Shown: positions 1 through 9,484 of the stretch, piece after piece | How the letters are laid out: each line of letters opens with the position of its first letter | Position numbering within the stretch: position 1 is the first letter of the stretch | NCBI GenBank assembly: GCA_004322135.1 | Contig: SCSG01000008.1 | Span: 186,001-250,000 of the forward strand | Length of the DNA: 64,000 nucleotides | Reading direction: 5' to 3' | Origin: Burkholderiaceae bacterium | Lineage (GTDB): Bacteria; Pseudomonadota; Gammaproteobacteria; Burkholderiales; Burkholderiaceae_B | Translations under genes and position numbers: made by a program | The notes under the pieces: model-generated | Seen by the model: only the letters and a program-made list of their open reading frames with translations | Database searches by the model: none | Told to the model about the DNA's origin: nothing

Positions 1-1107
1 TTGCGATGCCTTGCGGCTGGCCACCGTTTCGGCCTTGTCGACCGTGGCGGCAACAAAAGCGCGGGCCTGATCCGCAAACGCGGCCGGCAGCTCGCCGCGC
101 ACGCGGCGCTGGAACTCGGCGGCCAGTTCGGGGTATTCCTTGGCATAGGCGTCAAAACGCGCCTGCCACTCGGACTGCCATAACTTACCGTTGGACCGGG
201 CGTCCCAGCGCCGATAGATGTCTTCGGGGATTTCAAATGGCGCACTGTTCCAGCCCAAAGCCACGCGCGTGGCGGCAACCTCTTCGGCGCCCAGGGGTGA
301 ACCATGAACTTTTTCGCTGCCAGCCGCATGGGGCGCACCCTTGCCAATGATCGTGTGGCAACAAATCAATGTGGGCCCGCCATGTGTCGCAGCCGCTTCC
401 CTGGCCTGGCGAATGGCCCGATCCACGGCGGTGACGTTGTGACCATCGACATCGCGCACCACATTCCAGCCATAGGCTTCGAACCGGGCCGCCGTATCGT
501 CGGCGAACCAGTTTTTAACCTTGCCGTCAATGGAAATACCATTGTCGTCGTAAAACACGATGAGTTTGGACAGCTTCAAGGTGCCGGCCAACGAACATAC
601 TTCGTGCGAAACGCCTTCCATCAAGCCGCCATCACCCACGAAAACATAGGTAAAGTGGTTGACAATATCATGGCCTTCGCGGTTGAACTCGTGGGCAAGC
701 AGGGCTTCGGCCAGCGCCATGCCCACCGCATTGCCCAGCCCCTGGCCCAGAGGGCCAGTCGTGGTCTCAACACCTGGCGTCACCCCCACCTCGGGGTGGC
801 CCGGCGTGCGCGAATGCAGTTGCCGGAAATTCTTCAGTTCCTCCATGGGCAGGTCGTAGCCGCTTAAATGCAGTAACGCATAAATAAGCATGGACCCGTG
901 GCCATTGGACAGCACGAAACGATCGCGATCCACCCAAGCCGGATCGCCCGGGTTGTGCCGCAAATGGCGCTTCCACAATGCTTGCGCAATGTCGGCCATC
1001 CCCATCGGAGCTCCGGGATGGCCGCAGTTGGCACGTTGAACCGCATCCATGGCAAGTACACGTATGGCATTCGCCAGGGAAGAATCTGGGGCGGGCGATG
1101 GGCTCAT
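1..1107 (-). CDS. tkt: Transketolase, N-terminal part (runs off the left edge)
   Basis: Transketolase is a TPP enzyme that moves two-carbon ketol units between sugar phosphates in the non-oxidative pentose phosphate pathway, in the cytoplasm. The visible 369 codons hold the N-terminal TPP-binding domain: [14 protein letters not shown] near residue 30, [29 protein letters not shown] and the GDGGLMEG diphosphate motif. The start chosen is the ATG at 1107, because an upstream ATG in the same stretch meets a stop after three codons. The reading frame is open to base 1, so the pyrimidine-binding and C-terminal domains lie outside the window. It is divergent from rsmE across 180 bases that include a 12-bp palindrome at 1216-1227. 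The family assignment is secure. Confidence 0.95.
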   Translation of the reverse strand, partial: MSPSPAPDSSLANAIRVLAMDAVQRANCGHPGAPMGMADIAQALWKRHLRHNPGDPAWVDRDRFVLSNGHGSMLIYALLHLSGYDLPMEELKNFRQLHSRTPGHPEVGVTPGVETTTGPLGQGLGNAVGMALAEALLAHEFNREGHDIVNHFTYVFVGDGGLMEGVSHEVCSLAGTLKLSKLIVFYDDNGISIDGKVKNWFADDTAARFEAYGWNVVRDVDGHNVTAVDRAIRQAREAAATHGGPTLICCHTIIGKGAPHAAGSEKVHGSPLGAEEVAATRVALGWNSAPFEIPEDIYRRWDARSNGKLWQSEWQARFDAYAKEYPELAAEFQRRVRGELPAAFADQARAFVAATVDKAETVASRKASQ

Positions 1108-1287
1108 TAAAAACTCATAAAAAAGGTTCGAACATGATGCTCGATCCGGCACTGGTGACAACCGCTGCAAAGCTAATGATTTTACCACTGGCGCGGGAAT
1201 TTTCGCGTTACCATCCCGCCATGGCGGCGGGACCCGGCAAATCGGACAAAACCCTTAAACTAACCCCAACGACACTCAAGTCCTTTT

Positions 1288-2022
1288 ATGGCCATACCGC
1301 GCTTCTTTTGTCCAATTCCCCTTGGACCCAACCAGACCCTCGAACTGCCGCAAGAGCTGGCACACCACGCCTTGCGCGTGCTGCGGCTGAAGCCGGAATC
1401 CGACATCCTGCTCTTCGATGGGCGCGGCGGCCAGTATCCCGCCAAACTTGTCGTCGAGCGAAAACAGGGGTACGCGCGAATCGGTGCGCACCAACCAACT
1501 GAAGTCGAACTACCCGGCGAAGTCACGCTTGTCCAGGGGCTGCCATCGGGCGACAAGATGGACTGGATAATAGAAAAGGCCGTTGAGCTTGGCGCCAGCC
1601 GACTGATTCCCATCGTGGCACAACGCAGCGTGTTGCAACTTAGCGGCGAGCGCGCCACCCGACGCATGGTGCGCTGGACTCATATTGCGCAGTCGGCCAG
1701 CGAGCAATGCGGACGCAACCGCATCATGGCCCTGAGTGCGCCCCGCTCACTGCAAAGCTATCTGGCCGACGCCAACCTGGCGGGGCAGCTGGCCCTGCTT
1801 TGTCACCCCGAAGCGGCGCACACACTGGCACAGGCTGTAGCCAAAAGCGGAGACCAGATCGTCCTGATGGTCGGCCCCGAAGGGGGCTGGTCCGACGAAG
1901 AACAGGCCATGGCTGCACGCAAGGGGGTAATCCCCGTCAAATTCGGCGACCGTGTCCTGCGCACAGAAACCGCCGGCCTCGCCCTGATCGCAGCCATCAC
2001 GGCGCTGAAGCACTGGGTCTGA
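1288..2022 (+). CDS. rsmE: 16S rRNA (uracil(1498)-N(3))-methyltransferase RsmE
   Basis: RsmE methylates N3 of U1498 in 16S rRNA of the assembled 30S subunit using S-adenosylmethionine. The 244-residue product has the usual length, with an N-terminal PUA-like part (MAIPRFFCPIPL, HHALRVLRLK) and a C-terminal SPOUT knot carrying GPEGG (about 196-200) and LRTETAGLA (about 224-232), the family's cofactor-binding signatures. DKMDWIIEKAVELG, also typical, lies mid-protein. It stands alone, divergent from tkt and convergent with the barstar-family gene 68 bases downstream. No strong ribosome binding site is visible. Identity is confident. Confidence 0.95.
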   Translation: MAIPRFFCPIPLGPNQTLELPQELAHHALRVLRLKPESDILLFDGRGGQYPAKLVVERKQGYARIGAHQPTEVELPGEVTLVQGLPSGDKMDWIIEKAVELGASRLIPIVAQRSVLQLSGERATRRMVRWTHIAQSASEQCGRNRIMALSAPRSLQSYLADANLAGQLALLCHPEAAHTLAQAVAKSGDQIVLMVGPEGGWSDEEQAMAARKGVIPVKFGDRVLRTETAGLALIAAITALKHWV

Positions 2023-2090
2023 AACGGCAAACGGCAGCGAAGGTCGAAAACCGGTGCCCGATTCGACCGGCCCATACACACAACTGCGGG

Positions 2091-2561
2091 TTAATCGTTG
2101 TCGTTACCGCCAGAATACGGCGTGGGCGCAACACCAGGCTCGGGGTCGGGGTGCTTGCCCGCATGTTCGACCGCAAAGGCAAAACGCCGGGCGTTATTCT
2201 TGGCAAATTCGACCACGTCATCACAAACACTGATAATTGCCGCCGCATCGTCGGCCAAGACCGGGTCGCCCGAGTGAAGATTGTGAAACCACAGAAACAG
2301 ACCGGTTTTCTGATCCAGCACGGTATCGCAAAGGCAGTCGTACAACGCATCGAGATCACCGCCGAAAAATTCCGGGTAATCAATAGCTTTGACGACTGCC
2401 CGCAGTACTGCCGAGCGACTACGTGCCCGATCGCAGTCGACCACGTACACCGCCAGGCCCAATGCTTTCGCATGCTGCAACGCGTCTTCCTGGCGGACTT
2501 GTGAGGCATCCAGCAAGCCGCCCTTCTGAATTTTCCTTTGTAAGACCTGAGCTTGGGTCAT
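2091..2561 (-). CDS. Barstar-family protein (putative ribonuclease inhibitor)
   Basis: This 156-residue acidic protein resembles the barstar family, small proteins that bind and block barnase-type extracellular RNases. The core reads AVYVVDCDRARSRSAVLRAV, then FFGGDLDALYDCLCD and a C-terminal helix (DDAAAIISVCDDVVEFA), the barstar pattern in which the loop-helix after the first strand and the acidic Asp-rich helix face the RNase active site. Its ATG overlaps the stop codon of the upstream patatin gene by one base (TAATG), so translation is probably coupled. No barnase-like RNase gene is visible nearby. Whether it inhibits an RNase or has another role cannot be told from sequence. Confidence 0.75.
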   Translation of the reverse strand: MTQAQVLQRKIQKGGLLDASQVRQEDALQHAKALGLAVYVVDCDRARSRSAVLRAVVKAIDYPEFFGGDLDALYDCLCDTVLDQKTGLFLWFHNLHSGDPVLADDAAAIISVCDDVVEFAKNNARRFAFAVEHAGKHPDPEPGVAPTPYSGGNDND

Positions 2562-3754
2562 TATTGCGCCTCCAGGAAAAACGCCTTGACTTCTTCCATA
2601 CGGTTCATGGTATCGGCTCTTCCCAACTGTATCAAAGCCTGCGTATAGCTAGCTTCGAACAATAAATACGAAACCAACGTCCCGCCCATTTGGTCGCCAG
2701 AACCAGACGATACACCGAGAACGCGAAAAAGTGTGCGAACGGCCTTGGGCATGCTCGTAATATGTTCAAGGGCCAGTTCATCCACTGATCGGCTGGGTGA
2801 TATCGTGAACGTTGTGATGGGACGCAGGGACTGCGATGAAGCCGCCTCGGCGGGCACCAAATGCAAAAGTTCGTTAATGCGTTCAAGCCGCTCCACATCT
2901 ATAGACAGCCCATCCAGGAAAATGTTCGATAAAGCGTGCCCGCCTACTTGCGCCAGGCTGGGATATGACCGATTTGCCCTGGGCAAGACAGTGGGCCTAT
3001 CGTCCCGGTGCCCCGTACCCACGACGAAAATCTTGTTTGCCCCCAGGTGGATGGCGGGACTCAGAGGCGCCAGCTGTCGCATCGAGCCGTCACCGCACCA
3101 CTCCGTCGCACCCTGCACCCGCACCGCCTGCGCCGGGAACACGAACGGAATGGCACTGGACGCCATCAAGTGATCCACATGAATGTTACAGGGAACTGCC
3201 CGCCTCAGTGAGCGGGTCCACGGCTTCAGCTTGGTGTTGGATTGATAAAAGACGAGATGATCACCACTCATGTACGCGGCTGCCGTAATCGCCAGTGCGT
3301 TGAGATAGCCGCGGTGCAGGTTTTGCGTGAGGCGCTCAAAATCAAGAGATCGCGTCAGCAACTCTGCCAAAGGCCGGTTGTCCAGCAACGAGTGTGGGTG
3401 AGTACCGTGCAAACTCGGCAGCATCCAGCCCAGTGTCAGCACGCCAAGCCAGTGCAGCCCTGTTCGAACCAGAGACGGAGTGTCGGCGCGATACACCATG
3501 TCGGTATGAAGGTTTTCCCACAACAGCCGCAGGCGATCGACGGCCTCGTGGGGCGAATTGGCCCGACACGCCAGCGCCGCCGCATTAATGGCCCCGGCCG
3601 ACGTACCGCAAATGACCGGATACGGGTTGCGAAACCCATAGGTTCGGTGCGGGTCCAGAATTTCCAGCACGCCCGACAGCACGCCGACCTGGTAGGCAGC
3701 CCGGGCGCCGCCCCCCGTAAGAATAATGCCTACTGACGGTTTGGGGGCGTCCAT
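2561..3754 (-). CDS. Patatin-like phospholipase family protein
   Basis: A 397-residue protein of the patatin/RssA acyl-hydrolase family, expected to cleave acyl chains from lipids with a Ser-Asp dyad. The oxyanion-hole motif GGGARAAYQVG is at about 14-24, the nucleophile elbow GTSAGA at 50-55 (Ser52), and the Asp motif CGDGSMRQL in mid-protein is a DGS variant of the usual DG[AG]. No convincing signal peptide is seen, so it is likely cytoplasmic or peripheral to the membrane. It lies 9 bases downstream of maeB and its stop overlaps the barstar-family start. Enzyme class is secure; substrate and purpose are unknown. Confidence 0.88.
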   Translation of the reverse strand: MDAPKPSVGIILTGGGARAAYQVGVLSGVLEILDPHRTYGFRNPYPVICGTSAGAINAAALACRANSPHEAVDRLRLLWENLHTDMVYRADTPSLVRTGLHWLGVLTLGWMLPSLHGTHPHSLLDNRPLAELLTRSLDFERLTQNLHRGYLNALAITAAAYMSGDHLVFYQSNTKLKPWTRSLRRAVPCNIHVDHLMASSAIPFVFPAQAVRVQGATEWCGDGSMRQLAPLSPAIHLGANKIFVVGTGHRDDRPTVLPRANRSYPSLAQVGGHALSNIFLDGLSIDVERLERINELLHLVPAEAASSQSLRPITTFTISPSRSVDELALEHITSMPKAVRTLFRVLGVSSGSGDQMGGTLVSYLLFEASYTQALIQLGRADTMNRMEEVKAFFLEAQ

Positions 3755-3763
3755 AGGCAGTTG

Positions 3764-6061
3764 TCAGGTGTGGCTGCGCGGCATGTTGGCATCCAGTACG
3801 GTCAACGCCGTCATGTTCACAATGCGGCGCACCGTGGAACTTGATGTCAGGATGTTGACCGGCGCGTCCAATCCAAGCAGGAAAGGTCCGACGGCAACAT
3901 TGCCGCCCGCCGCTGTCTTGAGCAGGTTATACGCGATGTTGCCAGCATCGACTCCGGGGCAGACGAGCAAGTTGGCGGCTCCCTTAAGCGTCGTGGACGG
4001 CAGAATACGCTGACGCAGGGTTTCGTCCAGTGCACAATCGCCGTGCATTTCGCCATCGACTTCAAGTTCGGGAGCCCGCTCGTGGATAATATGCAGCGCG
4101 TCGCGCATCTTCGCGCCCGAGGCCGAGCTGCCTGTACCAAAGTTCGAGCGCGACAACAATGCCGCCTTGGGCTCGATATTGAGCCGGCGCATTTCAGCCG
4201 CAGCCAAAATGGTTATTTCAGCGATCTGTTCTGCCGTGGGGTTGTCGTTGACATGGGTGTCCGTAAGCGCAATGGTATGCTCGGCAAGTAGCAGAATATT
4301 CATGGCAGCGTAAAGCTTCGGGCCCGAAACCTTGCCGAGAACTTCATCGACAAACCGCAGGTGGTCGCCATAAGCCCCCACCGTACCGCAAATCATGCCG
4401 TCAGCATCGCCCAGACGCACCATCATGGCTCCAATCAGCGTAAGGCGACGGCGCATTTCGACACGCGCCATTTCTTTGCTGATGCCACGGCGGCACATCA
4501 ATTCCCAATACGTGGTCCAGTATCGGTGAAACCGCTCGTCATACTCGGGGTTGGTGACCTCAACGTCCTCGCCCAGGCGAATGCGCAGCCCGTGTTTTTT
4601 GATGCGATCGGCCAGTACTGAAGGACGGCCGACAAGAATCGGCTTGGCAAGCTTTTCGTCGACAACTATCTGCACCGCCCGCAGCACACGTTCGTCTTCG
4701 CCTTCGGTGAACACAATACGCACCTTGCCACCCTCGCGCACCATGGTCTTGGCGGTAGAGAACAGCGGTTTCATGAATGCGCCCGACCGATAGATGAAGT
4801 GCTGCAGCTCTTGGGTATAGGCACCAAAATCCTTGATGGGCCGGGTAGCCACACCATCTTCCATGGCAGCACGTGCCACAGCCGGCGCGATCCGGACAAT
4901 CAGACGTGGATCAAACGGCTTGGGTATGAGGTATTCCGGGCCAAACGACACGCCATAGGTGCCGTAGGCGGCGGCGACCACGTCGCTTTGCTCTTCCTGG
5001 GCAAGCTGTGAAATGGCTTCGACGGCGGCCTTTTCCATACCGCGAGTGATCGTGGTGGCCCCAACGTCGAGCGCACCACGAAAAATGTACGGGAAACACA
5101 GGACATTGTTGACCTGATTGGGGTAATCGGAACGCCCCGTCGCCATAATGATGTCATCCCGCACCGCATGCGCGTCTTCAGGAAGAATTTCCGGTGAAGG
5201 ATTGGCCAGCGCAAGAATGACGGGCCTGGGGGCCATCTTTGCCACCATCTCGGGTTTAAGGACGCCTCCGGCGGACAGCCCAAGAAAGACATCGGCGTCA
5301 CCAATGATGTCGCCAAGCGTGCGCGCTGAAGTTTCTTGCGCGAAACGCGATTTTTCGGGATCCATGAGTACGGTACGGCCTTTGTAGACCACACCTTCAA
5401 TGTCAGAGACCCAGACATGTTCAATGGGCAGGCCAAGGTCGACCAGCAGATCCAGGCACGACAGCGCCGCCGCACCAGCTCCCGACACAACAACCTTAAT
5501 GGCCTTGATGTCTTTTTTGGCAACCTTGACGCCACTGATGAACGCAGATGCCACGCAAATGGCCGTGCCATGCTGGTCGTCGTGAAATACTGGTATCTTC
5601 AGGCGTGCGCGCAACTTGCGTTCGACGGTAAAACATTCGGGCGCCTTGATGTCTTCCAGATTGATCCCGCCAAAGGTCGGCTCCAGCCCAGCAATGATTT
5701 CGACCAGTTTGTCAGGGTCCTGCTCATTGATCTCGATATCGAACACATCGATGCCGGCGAATTTCTTGAACAGGACCACCTTACCTTCCATGACGGGCTT
5801 GGAAGCCAGCGGTCCGATATTGCCCAGACCCAGTACGGCCGTGCCGTTGGTAATGACCCCCACCAGATTGCCACGCCCCGTATAACGGAACACGTTTCCA
5901 GGGTCCTTGACGATTTCTTCGCACGCCGCAGCCACGCCGGGTGAGTATGCCAGCGCCAGATCGCGCTGATTGGAAAGCTGCTTGGTAGGTGTAACCTCGA
6001 TTTTCCCCGGGCGCCCTGATTCATGGTATTCGAGCGCCGCTTTGCGAAGATTTTCGTCCAT
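3764..6061 (-). CDS. maeB: NADP-dependent malic enzyme, malic enzyme-phosphotransacetylase fusion
   Basis: MaeB oxidatively decarboxylates malate to pyruvate, giving NADPH and linking the TCA cycle to gluconeogenesis and biosynthesis. The 765 residues match the long MaeB form: an N-terminal malic-enzyme domain (about 1-420) with [34 protein letters not shown], the metal-site motif FHDDQHGTA and a Rossmann GAGAAAL, followed by a phosphotransacetylase-like domain (about 430-765) with [12 protein letters not shown] and [11 protein letters not shown]. In known MaeB proteins the second domain is usually regulatory (acetyl-CoA sensing) rather than a working transacetylase. The ATG at 6061 gives the family N terminus. 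It may form a transcription unit with the patatin and barstar-family genes. Confidence 0.95.
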   Translation of the reverse strand: MDENLRKAALEYHESGRPGKIEVTPTKQLSNQRDLALAYSPGVAAACEEIVKDPGNVFRYTGRGNLVGVITNGTAVLGLGNIGPLASKPVMEGKVVLFKKFAGIDVFDIEINEQDPDKLVEIIAGLEPTFGGINLEDIKAPECFTVERKLRARLKIPVFHDDQHGTAICVASAFISGVKVAKKDIKAIKVVVSGAGAAALSCLDLLVDLGLPIEHVWVSDIEGVVYKGRTVLMDPEKSRFAQETSARTLGDIIGDADVFLGLSAGGVLKPEMVAKMAPRPVILALANPSPEILPEDAHAVRDDIIMATGRSDYPNQVNNVLCFPYIFRGALDVGATTITRGMEKAAVEAISQLAQEEQSDVVAAAYGTYGVSFGPEYLIPKPFDPRLIVRIAPAVARAAMEDGVATRPIKDFGAYTQELQHFIYRSGAFMKPLFSTAKTMVREGGKVRIVFTEGEDERVLRAVQIVVDEKLAKPILVGRPSVLADRIKKHGLRIRLGEDVEVTNPEYDERFHRYWTTYWELMCRRGISKEMARVEMRRRLTLIGAMMVRLGDADGMICGTVGAYGDHLRFVDEVLGKVSGPKLYAAMNILLLAEHTIALTDTHVNDNPTAEQIAEITILAAAEMRRLNIEPKAALLSRSNFGTGSSASGAKMRDALHIIHERAPELEVDGEMHGDCALDETLRQRILPSTTLKGAANLLVCPGVDAGNIAYNLLKTAAGGNVAVGPFLLGLDAPVNILTSSSTVRRIVNMTALTVLDANMPRSHT

Positions 6062-6129
6062 AGTGAATTCTGCGTTAATAAGTGAAATAGGTCTTCATTC
6101 TAGCCCTTAGTCAGGCCGCGGTCATAAGG

Positions 6130-6233
6130 CGAATGGCAGGGGCTGAAGATCCTGCCCGGAACGTGGAACATCAAGGTTTGAAGATACTGCTCGGGGTGCA
6201 AAACAGCAGGGGCTAAAGATCCTGTCCCGGGTG
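6130..6233. repeat. Three tandem imperfect 33-36-bp repeats over a gene's 3' end
   Basis: Three adjacent imperfect copies lie at 6130-6165, 6166-6198 and 6199-6233. On the minus strand each has the pattern CAC-CCGGG-CAGGATCTT-AGCCCCTG; the outer two share CAGGATCTT and AGCCCCTGC, and the middle copy is more diverged. The first copy met by the minus-strand gene carries its last codons (PGQDL and stop), so the others look like duplicated and decayed versions of the coding end, displaced beyond the present stop. Confidence 0.7.
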
Positions 6234-7139
6234 TGGAAACAGGTCTGCCGGATCGAACGCATCCTTGACCTTGACATCAAGTTCAATGGCCTGTGCCCAG
6301 AGCACATCATGAGGCGACTGGCGGCTTAACGAGAAGCTCTCAGGATCAGATTGCGCGTCGCCGGAATCGGCCGCTTCGTCCAGGACGACCCATTCAAGCC
6401 AGCCCAGGTCGCCGCCGTGCCCCAACAGCAGGTGCGAAAGATTGATGGTCCGCCCCGGCTGTGGCAGTAATGCGTCCAGCCGATAGCGCGCCGGCCACAA
6501 AGGCTGCTCGCGACATGCCTGCGCTTCAGTCGAGTTGGAGAGCTCAAACATCGCGGGGATAAGCTTTTGCAGCGTGGCGCTGTCCAGTGCCTGGTGGTTG
6601 TGCTCGCCAAACGGCCCCAGCACGGCGCGCGTGCCATCGGCCAACAAGACGCACGCGTTGACGACACCCGACATATGCGTGGCGCCCGACGGCCACGACT
6701 GCAAAGAGCGGTCCGCCAACCATGCCGCGGCAGTCAAATGACCCGGCACGTGTACAAAACGCTTAAGGCCTGCAGCTTCCAGATCCATCACAAAGCAGCC
6801 TGGCTGCACAAACCATTTGGTGGCGTCGTCCGGCAAACGTTGGCACTGCGCCATGTTACGCCCGGGCTCAACCCAGACCACCGACTGATGTGCCAGGCTG
6901 GCAACATGGTTAACCCCGTCGAGAGCAAGCACCACGTTGTGCTCGGCACACAGGGTGCGCGCCTGGCGCAGGTCAGCGGCGTCGCCAGGCACCAGGCGTG
7001 CGCTGCCAGCCCCGTCGGAAACGCCGTAATCCAGGAAATCCCCTGACAGGCGCCTCCTCATTTGCTCGCAAAAGGCCTCCCAGGGCGGCCTCGACGTGCG
7101 GCGCCCCATCAGAAATGCACGACGGGAAGAAGACAACAT
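6213..7139 (-). CDS. Atypical FAD-binding oxidase-like protein, function unknown
   Basis: The 308-residue product looks like a divergent relative of FAD-linked oxidases (GlcE/PCMH type). Weakly recognisable parts are LRQARTLCAEHNVVLALDG, VEPGRNMAQCQRL, FVQPGCFVMDLEAAG, SGATHMSGVVNACVLLADG and the terminal DPADLFPHPGQDL, matching the DP-x-LFNPG ending of that family. The canonical glycine-rich FAD loop is not clear, and 308 residues is short, so flavin binding is uncertain. The start chosen is the ATG at 7139, preceded by AAGGAG; a TTG lies 18 bases upstream. An RRAFLMGRR stretch at the N terminus resembles a twin-arginine motif but no clear hydrophobic segment follows. It is divergent from the aminotransferase. 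The tandem repeats at its end suggest a remodelled C terminus. Confidence 0.6.
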   Translation of the reverse strand: MLSSSRRAFLMGRRTSRPPWEAFCEQMRRRLSGDFLDYGVSDGAGSARLVPGDAADLRQARTLCAEHNVVLALDGVNHVASLAHQSVVWVEPGRNMAQCQRLPDDATKWFVQPGCFVMDLEAAGLKRFVHVPGHLTAAAWLADRSLQSWPSGATHMSGVVNACVLLADGTRAVLGPFGEHNHQALDSATLQKLIPAMFELSNSTEAQACREQPLWPARYRLDALLPQPGRTINLSHLLLGHGGDLGWLEWVVLDEAADSGDAQSDPESFSLSRQSPHDVLWAQAIELDVKVKDAFDPADLFPHPGQDL

Positions 7140-7230
7140 AAGCAGGGCTCCTTTCAAATACGGCCGGACGCGGCGCCAGAGCGCAAGGCCTTACAATGTA
7201 AACCTTTCCCCAGGAAGCACCAGTCGCCCT

Positions 7231-8424
7231 ATGCCACGTCTCGCCTCACGCACCGAACACGTCATGCCATTTTACGCTGTAGAGATGCTTAAACGCTCTA
7301 ATGCACTCAGCGCGCAGGGACGGGACATCATCAGCCTGGGCATCGGCGAGCCGGACTTCACCGCACCACCCCACGTTGTGGAAACGCTGACCCGCGCGGC
7401 AAAGGCCAACCTTAGCGGCTACACGTCGCCAGCGGGCTTGGCCGTGTTGCGTGAAGCCATTGCGCTGTACTACAAGGAGCAATTTTCCGCCCCGGTAGAC
7501 CCAGGCAGAATCATCATCACAAGCGGCGCGTCAGGGGCCCTGTTGCTGGCCACCATGGCACTGGTCAACCCGGGCGACGAAGTCCTGATGCCCGACCCCT
7601 CGTACCCGGCAAACCAGAATTTCATCCTATGTGCGGGCGGCGTGCCGCGTCTTGTTCCCTGTTCTGCCGAACAACGCTTCCAACTCTCTGCCGAGCACGT
7701 CCGCCAAAACTGGGGCCCCGCCACGCGCGGTGTGCTGATTGCCTCACCCAGCAACCCAACCGGCACCACCATCGCGCCCAAAGATCTGCGCGCACTGGTC
7801 GCCGAAGTACGCGCGCGCGACGGCTTCATCATCATGGACGAAATCTACTTGGGGTTGTATTACGGAGACGCGCCACACAGCGCGCTGACCATCGACGACG
7901 ACATCGTCATCATCAATAGCTTCTCCAAGTATTTCCATATGACGGGCTGGCGCCTGGGCTGGCTGATCGCGCCGCACGATATGATTCCCGCCGTGGAAAA
8001 GCTTGCCGCCAGTCTGGCCATATGCGCCCCCACTCTGGCCCAACACGCCGCCCTGACCTGCTTCGAGCCCGACGTCATGCGCGTTTATGAAAACCGGCGC
8101 CTGTCGTTCAAGCAGCGGCGCGACTACTTGCTGCCCGAATTCAAACGACTGGGCCTGGCGGTTCCCGTAGAACCGGACGGCGCTTTCTACATCTACGCCG
8201 ACATCGCGCGCTTCAGCAACGACAGCACTGAGTTCTGCCTCCGGTTGCTGCAAGAGGCCGGCGTCGCGATCGTACCGGGGCAAGACTTCGGCAACGCCCA
8301 CGCCAGTCACACCGCACGCATTTCCTACGCAAACGGGCTCGATCGTCTACACGAAGCTGTCAGCCGGCTTGAAGGCTTTCTGGCAAATTTCCAAGACCTG
8401 TCAGGCTCTGGAGCCCGGGCCTGA
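7231..8424 (+). CDS. Class I/II pyridoxal-phosphate aminotransferase
   Basis: A 397-residue fold-type I aminotransferase that should transfer an amino group between an amino acid and a 2-oxo acid. Signatures are ISLGIGEPDF, the substrate-side SPSNPTGT, DEIYLGLYYGD and the PLP lysine in SFSKYFHMTGWRLGW. The frame is open upstream to 7096, but the ATG at 7231 gives the family start (MPRLASRTEHVMPFYAVEM) and avoids overlap with the divergent FAD-like gene; a CAGGAA stands about 15 bases before it. It resembles alanine/aspartate-type enzymes of the AlaT/AspC superfamily; the true substrate cannot be fixed. Confidence 0.88.
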   Translation: MPRLASRTEHVMPFYAVEMLKRSNALSAQGRDIISLGIGEPDFTAPPHVVETLTRAAKANLSGYTSPAGLAVLREAIALYYKEQFSAPVDPGRIIITSGASGALLLATMALVNPGDEVLMPDPSYPANQNFILCAGGVPRLVPCSAEQRFQLSAEHVRQNWGPATRGVLIASPSNPTGTTIAPKDLRALVAEVRARDGFIIMDEIYLGLYYGDAPHSALTIDDDIVIINSFSKYFHMTGWRLGWLIAPHDMIPAVEKLAASLAICAPTLAQHAALTCFEPDVMRVYENRRLSFKQRRDYLLPEFKRLGLAVPVEPDGAFYIYADIARFSNDSTEFCLRLLQEAGVAIVPGQDFGNAHASHTARISYANGLDRLHEAVSRLEGFLANFQDLSGSGARA

Positions 8425-8492
8425 TACCTCTCGGCGGGCTGGTGCAACGACATGACGTCTGGGCATGCCGCCCCGCAGCCCGGACACGACGT

Positions 8493-9440
8493 CTAGCGCA
8501 ACGGAATGCCTGAGGCCAGGGCGATGCGGCGCCGCTCGGCCAGCACCTTGGACCCATAGCCATCATCATCCGCCCCCGAGGCACCCACGTAGCAGGCAAG
8601 CCCACCCTGGACCGACCCGCGGCGCTTGATGCAATCGGCCAGGATCTGCGATCCAACGCGAATGTTTGCAATGGGATTGATCGCTGCGTCAGCGGGATTG
8701 CCGTAACGCGCAAACTTATCCTTGTGCACGTCGGTCATGACCTGCATCAATCCCAGAGCGCCAACGTGGCTTTCCGCATAGGGGTTATAGCGCGATTCAA
8801 TAGCAATGACAGCCAGCAGCAGTTGAGGATCAAGGCCAAACTCTTTTCCGACTGAGAATGCGGTTTGCACCAGCACGCCGGCCACACTGACCGCAATCTT
8901 GTACTTGCGGGCAATGTAGCTGCGCAATGCCTGCGCCTGGGTCCGGGTGACACCCGGAATCGACAGCGCGGTCGTACCACGAATCAGCGACGGGGCGGCG
9001 CCATGCCGATCCGATGGAGCAGCCTTGACCGCCTCTATCGCGACCCGTGCACTTGGCGCCGGCGCGGCGGATGTCGCAGGAGCCGCGGCGCTACCGCCCT
9101 TTTGCGCAGTCGAAACCGCCGCGGAACTCGTTGTGGGACTCGGTGGCCCCAGTGTGGCCGAAGATGGGGAGGGAGTTTCCACCGGCAACGCAGCCAAATC
9201 ACTGCCATATGAATCAAGAGTGTTATCGTCCTGCAGGGTGGGAGGCCGCAGGCTGACCAGAAGAGCCTCGTGCATTTGCCTCGACTGCTCACGCAACGAC
9301 GGCACGGAAACGCCCAGAACCATCATGACAAGCGCGGCGATGCCCAGATAAACAGCGGCGACATGCACGACTTCGCCCAATTGGGACTGGGCAATGCGCA
9401 CTGATCGGCTCAGCGTGTTTTCCAAACTTCTGTCGGCCAT
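8493..9440 (-). CDS. Membrane-anchored lytic transglycosylase (SLT domain)
   Basis: Lytic transglycosylases cut the MurNAc-GlcNAc bond of peptidoglycan, leaving 1,6-anhydro ends. The 315-residue product has a hydrophobic segment at about 25-45 (YLGIAALVMMVLGVSV), a long Ala/Ser/Pro-rich low-complexity linker (about 65-165), and a C-terminal goose-lysozyme-like SLT domain with the catalytic glutamate in IAIESRYNPYAES and the following GALGLMQVM. The start chosen is the ATG at 9440 (MADRSLENTLSRS); the frame is open 25 codons further but that would reach within 15 codons of the opposite-strand ubiD start and shows no better signal. It probably acts in the periplasm, tethered by its N terminus. 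Confidence 0.85.
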   Translation of the reverse strand: MADRSLENTLSRSVRIAQSQLGEVVHVAAVYLGIAALVMMVLGVSVPSLREQSRQMHEALLVSLRPPTLQDDNTLDSYGSDLAALPVETPSPSSATLGPPSPTTSSAAVSTAQKGGSAAAPATSAAPAPSARVAIEAVKAAPSDRHGAAPSLIRGTTALSIPGVTRTQAQALRSYIARKYKIAVSVAGVLVQTAFSVGKEFGLDPQLLLAVIAIESRYNPYAESHVGALGLMQVMTDVHKDKFARYGNPADAAINPIANIRVGSQILADCIKRRGSVQGGLACYVGASGADDDGYGSKVLAERRRIALASGIPLR

Positions 9441-9484
9441 TGGCGGACACTCAATAAAATGTCGAAAGTCAATGTTAACCTTAG

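Noticed and set aside
1707-2504. Plus-strand open frame of 265 codons over the end of rsmE and the barstar-family gene
   Set aside because: It crosses two genes with recognised families in other frames and has arginine-rich, motif-free sequence.
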